A stretch of DNA of 64,000 nucleotides from Archaeoglobus veneficus SNP6. GTDB lineage: Archaea; Halobacteriota; Archaeoglobi; Archaeoglobales; Archaeoglobaceae. Position numbers and translations under genes: made by a program. Below, in pieces: positions 58,308-64,000 of this stretch. The notes under the pieces were generated by a model. The model saw nothing but the letters and a program-made list of their open reading frames with translations. It was not told the origin of the DNA and did not search any database. The DNA is taken from NCBI RefSeq assembly GCF_000194625.1, contig NC_015320.1, positions 1,837,944 through 1,901,943 on the forward strand, written 5' to 3'. Numbering within the stretch: position 1 is the stretch's first letter; each line of letters starts with the position of its first letter.

Positions 58308-59912
58308 TCAGGACTCGGAATACTCAAGCGCAGCCCTGACGAATCCAACGAAGGGTGGCGAAGGAGAGTACGGTCTCGACTTGAATTCTGGATGGAATTG
58401 TGTGCCGAAGAAGAAGCGGTTTTTCGGATACTCCATGATTTCCATTCTTCTTCCTCCGTCAGAGTAGCCAGAGAATACGAGCCCATGCTTTTCAAAGTCT
58501 GGAATGAACTCAGGGTTAACTTCGTAGCGGTGTCTGTGCCTCTCGTACACCTTCTCCCTGCCGTAAAGCTTGTGGGCGATAGTTCCTGGCTTTATCGTGA
58601 CCTCTATGTCTCCGAGTCTCATTGTTCCACCGAGTTTGTCAACCTCGCGCTGCTCCGGCAGCAGGTCGATTACCGCGTGCTCCGTCTCAGCAAGTTCGCT
58701 GCTGTTCGCATCCTCCCATCCAATGACGTGCCTCGCAAACTCGATAACCGCAAGCTGGAAGCCGAAACATATGCCGAGGAAGGGTATGTCGTTCTCCCTC
58801 GCGTACTGTATGGCCCTCATCTTTCCAGCACTCCCTCTCTGGCCAAAGCCTCCAGGAACGAGAATTCCATCGGCATCTATGGCAACCTCATCAACTTTCT
58901 CGAGTTCTTCGCTATCGACCCAGAGTACATTTACCTTGCAGCCGGCTGCGATGCCTCCGTGCTTTAACGCCTCGCGAATGCTTAAGTACGAGTCCTTTAC
59001 GTTTATGTACTTGCCCACAACTGCAATAGTCACTTCTTTCTCGAGGCTTTTGAGCTTTCTAACCATCTGCTCCCATTCGTCGCTCTGCCTCCTCTTCTCG
59101 AGCTTCAGCTTTTTGACTATGTACTCATCAAGCTTCTCCTCTCTGAACATCAGCGGAACCTCGTAGATGTCGCTGGCGTCCTCCGCGCTTATAACGGCTT
59201 CAACGGGCACATCGCAGAACAGGGCTATCTTCCTCTTCGTCCCGTCCAGCAACTTCTCCTTGCACCTTCCGACTATTACGTCCGGCTGCAGGCCTATGCT
59301 GCGCAACTCCTTAACGCTGTGCTGCGTGGGCTTCGTCTTCTGCTCCCCGCTCGAGTCGAGGGGTACGAGGGTTACGTGTACGAGGAGGAAGTCTTCCTCA
59401 TTCTCTTCGTTGTGCATCTGCCTTATCGCCTCGTAGAACGGCATCCCTTCGATGTCTCCGACCGTTCCACCTATTTCAACCAGACAGATTTCTGCATTCG
59501 TTTCTCTGGCGACTCTTCTTATCCACGACTTTATCTCGTCAGTTACGTGGGGAATTATCTGAACAGTCTGACCAAGGTAGTCTCCACGTCTCTCCTTCTC
59601 GATTACATTGCGATATATCTTGCCCGTCGTTATGTTGTGATCTCCGGTAACTTCAACGCCTATGAAACGCTCATAGTGTCCCAAATCCAGATCGACTTCC
59701 GTGCCATCCTTCAGGACGTAAACCTCACCGTGCTGAAAGGGATTCATTGTCCCCGCATCGATGTTGAGGTATGGGTCAACCTTGATGGGGATTACCCTGT
59801 AGCCCATATCTACGAGGAGTCTGCCGATGGATGCTGCGGTAATCCCCTTACCGAGTCCACTCATGACACCGCCCGTGACCATAATGTACTTCGTCCTGAC
59901 TCCGTCGCCCAT
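58308..59912 (-). CDS. pyrG: CTP synthase
   Basis: A 534-residue two-domain enzyme making CTP from UTP, ATP and glutamine. Synthetase: [37 protein letters not shown] and [11 protein letters not shown]. Glutaminase: nucleophile Cys in [17 protein letters not shown] (GICFGFQ where GICLGMQ is usual) and the His-Glu in [10 protein letters not shown]. Length is normal. It starts 5 bp after the trm112 stop, so the two are co-transcribed. Confidence 0.96.
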   Translation of the reverse strand: MGDGVRTKYIMVTGGVMSGLGKGITAASIGRLLVDMGYRVIPIKVDPYLNIDAGTMNPFQHGEVYVLKDGTEVDLDLGHYERFIGVEVTGDHNITTGKIYRNVIEKERRGDYLGQTVQIIPHVTDEIKSWIRRVARETNAEICLVEIGGTVGDIEGMPFYEAIRQMHNEENEEDFLLVHVTLVPLDSSGEQKTKPTQHSVKELRSIGLQPDVIVGRCKEKLLDGTKRKIALFCDVPVEAVISAEDASDIYEVPLMFREEKLDEYIVKKLKLEKRRQSDEWEQMVRKLKSLEKEVTIAVVGKYINVKDSYLSIREALKHGGIAAGCKVNVLWVDSEELEKVDEVAIDADGILVPGGFGQRGSAGKMRAIQYARENDIPFLGICFGFQLAVIEFARHVIGWEDANSSELAETEHAVIDLLPEQREVDKLGGTMRLGDIEVTIKPGTIAHKLYGREKVYERHRHRYEVNPEFIPDFEKHGLVFSGYSDGGRRMEIMEYPKNRFFFGTQFHPEFKSRPYSPSPPFVGFVRAALEYSES

Positions 59913-59916
59913 ACTC

Positions 59917-60096
59917 TCACCTCAGTTCTGGAGGAAGCATGTTCGGAATCCCGTCTTCAATGGGGTATTCGATGTTACACTGCTTGCAGATTAACTTACC
60001 TTGCAGAATCTCCTCCTCGTTCTCCTTCTCAACGAAGAGATCGAGGTCTCCTTTACAAATGGGGCAGGCTAAAATGTCAAGCAAACTCCTTTTCAT
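59917..60096 (-). CDS. trm112: Trm112-like methyltransferase activator
   Basis: A 59-residue zinc protein: [20 protein letters not shown], then [19 protein letters not shown]. The two CxxC pairs and the YPI(E/D)DGIPxMLP ending define Trm112/UPF0434. Archaeal Trm112 activates several tRNA, rRNA and protein-release-factor methyltransferases. ACTAATATGC about 30 bp before the ATG indicates a near-leaderless message. The pyrG ATG follows five bases after its stop. Confidence 0.9.
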   Translation of the reverse strand: MKRSLLDILACPICKGDLDLFVEKENEEEILQGKLICKQCNIEYPIEDGIPNMLPPELR

Positions 60097-60229
60097 GGAT
60101 AACCTTCACGACTTCAGCATATTAGTATTTTGGATGCAGGTTTACCTCAGACGTTAATGCGATGTCTAACCTGTCGTCCCAGTTGTTTAGATATTTACCG
60201 TTCCTCAGTCCACGATAAAGTAAAAAAGT

Positions 60230-61243
60230 TCAGAGCTTCTCAGCTCTCAGGTCTATAATCTGGCTCAACTCCGGGCCTGTGGAAATCAGTGTTACGGGAA
60301 CCCTTACCTCATCCTCAACCTGCTCGACGAACTGCTTTGCCTTCGGTGTCAGCTTCTCCCACTCCGTAACGCCGTAGCACTCCTTATCAAGTTTGTCAAT
60401 ACCCGTAAGTGCAATCTGAGTTGCTCCGTTCACCATCGCAGAGTAGCGCGCAAGCTTTCCATCCCAGTAGCCAATTCTCCTTCTCCTTCCAGTCACAGTC
60501 CCGTACTCGATTATCCCGAGCTTCTCAGCCTCTTCCTGCGGCATCTCAGTCGGGAAAGGTCCGGCTCCAACCCTCGTTGGGAAGGTCTTGAAAACTACAA
60601 CGACCTCGTCTATTTTCGTCGGTCCCACACCAACGTCCGACGCTATGGCAGAAGCGGTCGTGTCCTTGGACGTTACGTAGGGGTAAGTTCCGTAGTACAG
60701 ACTGAGTGCAAAGCCCTGACTGCCCTCAATGAGAACGAACTCGCCCCTGTCAATTGCCTCGTTAACCTCGAGCGGTACGTCTGCTATGAACGGGCGCAGC
60801 TCCTCAACGTCTTTTGCCTGTCTCGCAACCCTCATAACCCTGTCTCTATTTGCAGGCCCGCATCCCGTTCCAGTTGAACCTATCTTTCCCTTCAGGTGCT
60901 CGCTCCCTCTGTCCTCCTCGATGTGTTTCTCCTCGATAATCGAGCAGCGGTAGTCGAGCCTCGCTCTATCGGCAACATCGAGCAACTCAACCTCCTTCAG
61001 GAACACGCGGGGGTCTACGAGAACACCAGCCCCTATAAACAGCCTCGCGTCCTTATAAACAAATCCCGATGGTATCATTCTAACGCCGAATTTCTTACCC
61101 TCTACTTCCACCGTGTGGCCTGCATTTGGCCCAACGCCACCTCTGGCAATTATTACTGGCCTGTCAGAATGGGCAATGTGGGCGATTATCTTCCCCTTAC
61201 CTTCGTCGCCCCAGAAACCTCCAACCACTATCGTAGCTGACAT
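60230..61243 (-). CDS. purA: Adenylosuccinate synthetase (short archaeal form)
   Basis: A 337-residue enzyme joining IMP and aspartate with GTP, first step of AMP synthesis. [16 protein letters not shown] (GTP loop), [33 protein letters not shown] and [17 protein letters not shown] are conserved. It is about 90 residues shorter than the bacterial enzyme, as in other archaea. ATG 61243 is preferred to the frame's first ATG at 61273 because CTTAAAATATTG (TATA) lies between 61270 and 61282. Confidence 0.95.
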   Translation of the reverse strand: MSATIVVGGFWGDEGKGKIIAHIAHSDRPVIIARGGVGPNAGHTVEVEGKKFGVRMIPSGFVYKDARLFIGAGVLVDPRVFLKEVELLDVADRARLDYRCSIIEEKHIEEDRGSEHLKGKIGSTGTGCGPANRDRVMRVARQAKDVEELRPFIADVPLEVNEAIDRGEFVLIEGSQGFALSLYYGTYPYVTSKDTTASAIASDVGVGPTKIDEVVVVFKTFPTRVGAGPFPTEMPQEEAEKLGIIEYGTVTGRRRRIGYWDGKLARYSAMVNGATQIALTGIDKLDKECYGVTEWEKLTPKAKQFVEQVEDEVRVPVTLISTGPELSQIIDLRAEKL

Positions 61244-61303
61244 GGTAAATCCCAAGGCCTCTTCGCAAAACAATATTTTAAGTTTGCTGATTTTGCTGCT
61301 GGA

Positions 61304-61738
61304 TTACAGAAACATGATAGTTATCCAGACGAAGAGAGCTGGATTGGCCAGAATTCCGATGGAAAACCCAATTACAGCAGATTTTCCACGAGAAAGCCCG
61401 TAAACAAGCCTTGCAAGCACGGAGTTGTAACTGAAGAGAAGAAGAAATGCAAGCACGAGGGCTACAACGAAGTTCTGCGATAACATCGCCAAGTAATCGA
61501 TGATGAGGCCTCCAGCCGTCACCACTAGGACGTAAGCGAGAAACTTGAGGCTTCTTATGTCCTTCTGGAAAAGTGTAAGCAGTATCGCGAGAATTACGAG
61601 GTTGCATATGTAATCGAGGGCGAATACTGTTCCGAGAGCAGGCGGCAGGTTGTGAGATTTGTTTGGAGGAATTGGATTTGCAAGACAGGTCTGGACTGAC
61701 AGAATTGTCGAGAGAGTTTGTAGAACCTTTGCTCTCAC
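61304..61738 (-). CDS. Four-helix membrane protein of unknown function
   Basis: A 144-residue protein with about four helices (YICNLVILAILLTLFQ, AYVLVVTAGGLIIDYLAM, VALVLAFLLLFSYN, IGFSIGILANPALFVWITI). The N-terminal segment (VLQTLSTILSVQTCLA) may be a further signal-like helix. GTG 61738 is chosen because GGGGTGGGA precedes it; the frame opens at a TTG 33 bp earlier. No family recognised. Confidence 0.65.
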   Translation of the reverse strand: MRAKVLQTLSTILSVQTCLANPIPPNKSHNLPPALGTVFALDYICNLVILAILLTLFQKDIRSLKFLAYVLVVTAGGLIIDYLAMLSQNFVVALVLAFLLLFSYNSVLARLVYGLSRGKSAVIGFSIGILANPALFVWITIMFL

Positions 61739-61858
61739 TCTCCCACCCCTATGATCTAAGTAACCAAACAAGTTTCCTGACCATAGAAAGTGAATTCTTT
61801 TTACCTTTATGTTTTTGTTAGATTTTATTTAAATTAATAATAAGTTCCTTTGGAGTGA

Positions 61859-62830
61859 TCATCCCAAAACTCCGCAAACGATTTCTGCAAACCTTATCTT
61901 CGCGTGCTTCTCAAGTCTTTCCGGCCTGAGGATTTTTCTCCCATCAACCATTCCGAGTCTTTCCATGACTTCTCGCTCCTCCTCTATAACTTCTGCAGGT
62001 ATACCGTAGAACATCGCAAGCTCCTCAAGCTCTAAAGAGAAGCCCGTATACAGAATTGCCGCAAGGGCAGCAAACCTTTCGAGATGCTGCCTCTCAAGCT
62101 CGAGGGGGCAAAACATGGCCTTAACAACCTCTTCTGGAGCCCGGTATTCGTCCCAGAGGTAGTTTCCCCAGGCGTCGTGGACGTAAACTCTGGCAGCAAG
62201 GCCGATGGACTCAAGAAATTCGAAGAGCTGGAACGCAGCCTTTCGAAATATGGTGTGGGTGTAGAAGTGACAGAAAGCCCACTCGATATCTGACGGAGGG
62301 GCCAAGAGGTTTTTGCAGCAGATCTTCGGCAGCACATCGAGTTCAGCAGACTGCATATGAGGCAGGACATCGTACAGCTCGAATCTGTCTTCAAGACCGA
62401 GCCCGGTAGGATTTGTTCCTTCAATCGCTATGCCTCTACCTCTCTTTGACTTTCTAAGGCCCCTCAGCAAAATCTGCACGAGCTTGGGATTTTTCGCTGC
62501 AAATGCTTCCATCTCATCCACATGCTCTGAAATCCTCTCTTTTACAGCTTTCTTCGCTATTTTCCTGCCGTCGAGGGTCAGAGAAGTGAAACGGGGAGCC
62601 CACTTATCAGACGTTCTCGAGCTGCTCCTGGCAAGGCCGTAGCTCTTGAGCGTGGGAAGCATCTCGATATCGACAGACTTTATTTCAGCATCGCAGAAAG
62701 AATAGCCCTTGTTATCCACAGCAGCCTCGACGATTTCTCCAGCTATGTACAGGTAAACCAAACTGTTAATTGCTACGTCAGCCCTATCAAGAATTCCGTC
62801 CATTTCGAGATAGCGGAACAGTTTATCCAC
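61859..62830 (-). CDS. Unrecognised archaeal protein, 323 residues
   Basis: A mixed soluble protein. The N-terminus (MDKLFRYLEMDGILDRADVA) and C-terminus (YGIPAEVIEEEREVMERLG) both look like winged-helix or helical-bundle segments. The middle is enriched in Phe, His and Trp (IEWAFCHFYTHTIFRKAAF), with CC and scattered His that could bind metal. No membrane helix. I do not recognise the family. The next gene downstream on the strand is purA's membrane neighbour. Confidence 0.7.
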   Translation of the reverse strand: MDKLFRYLEMDGILDRADVAINSLVYLYIAGEIVEAAVDNKGYSFCDAEIKSVDIEMLPTLKSYGLARSSSRTSDKWAPRFTSLTLDGRKIAKKAVKERISEHVDEMEAFAAKNPKLVQILLRGLRKSKRGRGIAIEGTNPTGLGLEDRFELYDVLPHMQSAELDVLPKICCKNLLAPPSDIEWAFCHFYTHTIFRKAAFQLFEFLESIGLAARVYVHDAWGNYLWDEYRAPEEVVKAMFCPLELERQHLERFAALAAILYTGFSLELEELAMFYGIPAEVIEEEREVMERLGMVDGRKILRPERLEKHAKIRFAEIVCGVLG

Positions 62831-62867
62831 GTCTGAAAGTAGATTCCAAACTTTAAAAATTGTATCT

Positions 62868-63326
62868 TTAAAACCGTTCCCTCCAGATTTCCTCGGCGAT
62901 TTCTCTAACGATGTCTGACATCTTCATTACCACAAGGGGTTCCATGTTCTGCCAGACCGTTCTGACGAACGGGTGGTGATAGATGGGAGCATGAGGAAGT
63001 TCAACACTACTTATTAGTTCCTTGAGCTTGAAAACATCAGAGAGGCACGCTTCCACTTCTTCAAGGCCAATCTCCCTCATTTTTTTCTCAAGGCCTGTGC
63101 AGAAGGCGTAGAGATTTATCGCGGTGCAAATGGCGTTCAGGTTTCCGAGTTCCTCAACGAGGGCAGCTATAGTCTCTCCAGCGTCAACGACGAGTTCGTC
63201 GAACTCGTCAAGGAGTACAGGCCCGCACATGCTCTCATCCATGCCGGACAGGACTTCTGCCACCCTTTCCGATATTGAAGGGGGCACTCCAAATGTCTCC
63301 GCAAGCTTGACGTAAGCCAACATCAT
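62868..63326 (-). CDS. Unrecognised archaeal helical protein, 152 residues
   Basis: An acidic all-helical protein (VPPSISERVAEVLSGMDESM, LVVDAGETIAALVEELGN, EEVEACLSDVFKLKELISS). Two Cys and a His-His pair (PIYHHPF) are the only special residues. ATG 63326 or 63323 fits the GGAG upstream; TTG 63332 is also possible. It lies 37 bp before the 323-residue unknown gene and may share its transcript. No family recognised. Confidence 0.65.
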   Translation of the reverse strand: MMLAYVKLAETFGVPPSISERVAEVLSGMDESMCGPVLLDEFDELVVDAGETIAALVEELGNLNAICTAINLYAFCTGLEKKMREIGLEEVEACLSDVFKLKELISSVELPHAPIYHHPFVRTVWQNMEPLVVMKMSDIVREIAEEIWRERF

Positions 63327-63397
63327 ACTCAATTCGCTCCGGTGGTTTTATTTTTTGTGCTGTCACCATCAGCCATTATCAGCAAGGCTGTGATTTT

Positions 63398-63937
63398 TTA
63401 AAGAATAAGGTTCTCTTTTCTCACACATCTCAGCCCGTCTACGTCCTCATAGAGCTCAACGTCGATTTTCGGCCCATCAATGTTTAGAATCATGAACGAC
63501 GGAGTTAGAGAGGCGTTCCCGCCTCCCCAGACGCCAGTTGCCGAACCGGGATTCAGAAGAAGCACATCCTTCAAATAGATGTCCGGTGAGTGCGTGTGAC
63601 CGGAGATTAGTACGTTTACACCCATTTTCTTCGCGATTCTTATGAGCTGATTCCTGTTGCCCCTTGGATATACCTGATTTCCGTGAATCAGGCCGATTCT
63701 GAGTTCTCCTGCGTCTATCACCTCATACTCTGGAAGTGGGAGGTGATCCATGTTACCTCTCACGACGAACATCTTCTTGGCGAGGCTGCTGAGGAGTTCA
63801 AGGACATTCCTGCCCGTCAGGTCTCCAGTGCATGCGACGACGTCGAAGGTCTGCGAGGTTATGAACTCCTCCACCACATCTGGCAACTTGGATGCTCTCT
63901 CAGGTATGTGCGTGTCCCCTATGACGAGCATCCGCAT
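63398..63937 (-). CDS. MJ0936/YfcE-type metallophosphodiesterase
   Basis: A 179-residue calcineurin-like phosphoesterase: VIGDTHIP (Asp, His), ACTGDLTG, VVRGNMDH, GLIHGNQVYP and ISGHTHSPD supply the two-metal site. MJ0936-type enzymes hydrolyse phosphodiesters in vitro; the natural substrate is unknown. The next 63 bases to the window end hold only its upstream region. Confidence 0.92.
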   Translation of the reverse strand: MRMLVIGDTHIPERASKLPDVVEEFITSQTFDVVACTGDLTGRNVLELLSSLAKKMFVVRGNMDHLPLPEYEVIDAGELRIGLIHGNQVYPRGNRNQLIRIAKKMGVNVLISGHTHSPDIYLKDVLLLNPGSATGVWGGGNASLTPSFMILNIDGPKIDVELYEDVDGLRCVRKENLIL

Positions 63938-64000
63938 ACTTAACTCTCTGTTTGTTGAAGCTAAATGTTTAATGTTTAAGTTTGTCCACAGATCCAGGAG

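Overview
The window is chromosomal DNA from a euryarchaeon, most likely Archaeoglobus or a close relative (Archaeoglobales). Seen directly: Cdc48/VAT ATPase, RadB, Mre11-Rad50, prefoldin beta, Pcc1, aIF1, a Brix protein, archaeal-type ProRS, diadenylate cyclase DacZ and an AMP phosphorylase. Many genes have a TATA-like box about 25 bp before the start codon, so leaderless transcripts look common. The genus is an inference from overall protein resemblance. Genes are tightly packed, with many ATGA-type overlaps. I see no CRISPR array, insertion sequence, rRNA or replication origin. The three recognisable tRNAs are Lys(CTT), Asn(GTT) and Ala(GGC).

Layout. 1-9 kb: a TctA-like permease cut by the window edge, Sir2 with a small partner, a 25-residue membrane mini-ORF in front of an OB-fold RPA-like protein, hisC, an Lhr helicase and a DUF2330-like membrane protein. 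8.8-9.6 kb: a UPF0175 antitoxin with an operator around its TATA box, followed by a DUF3368/PIN toxin split by an in-frame stop. 9.7-18 kb: an HD hydrolase, a calcium-repeat/transglutaminase lipoprotein, D-aminoacyl-tRNA deacylase, then a same-strand run of AMP phosphorylase, citrate synthase, dapL and lysA. 18-23.8 kb: a half-length MFS protein, DUF1614 plus PRC-barrel, a Cdc48 with a long D1 insertion, larC and radB. 23.8-27.1 kb: a four-gene flavin/iron-sulfur oxidoreductase operon resembling FlxDCBA without hdrABC. 27.2-29.9 kb: rtcA, a membrane protein, DUF99 and tRNA-Lys.

29.9-32.5 kb downstream of tRNA-Lys is AT-richer and accessory-looking: a short orphan ORF, a HAD phosphatase and a membrane-anchored alpha/alpha-toroid protein. 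32.5-44.4 kb is core: mre11-rad50, prefoldin beta/pcc1/Brix, a tandem Usp, dacZ, aIF1 and an ABC exporter whose first permease carries a PrsW-like protease domain. 44.5-52 kb is a second accessory stretch bounded by proS and an MFS gene. It holds a gene relic broken by a 10-bp tandem duplication, a 59-residue ORF with a Clp-fold serine protease, a 620-bp non-coding tract containing pieces of tRNA-Glu and tRNA-Asp, two AN1 zinc-finger membrane proteins and a transglutaminase-like lipoprotein. 52-64 kb: asd, a Upf1-like helicase with a nuclease-like neighbour, DUF1786, pyrG with trm112, purA and several small archaeal proteins.

Functional links: hisC, asd, dapL and lysA give histidine and lysine synthesis; AMP phosphorylase, pyrG and purA cover nucleotide metabolism; Mre11-Rad50, RadB, Lhr, the OB-fold protein and the Upf1-like helicase cover DNA and RNA maintenance. 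Several real short genes were found only by reading the sequence: 1-411 (-), 2001-2078 (+), 36643-36810 (-), 46587-46766 (+), 58180-58296 (+) and 59917-60096 (-). The strongest candidates for undescribed biology are the tRNA-fragment tract at 47.79-48.28 kb beside the protease pair, and the toroid/HAD operon beside tRNA-Lys.
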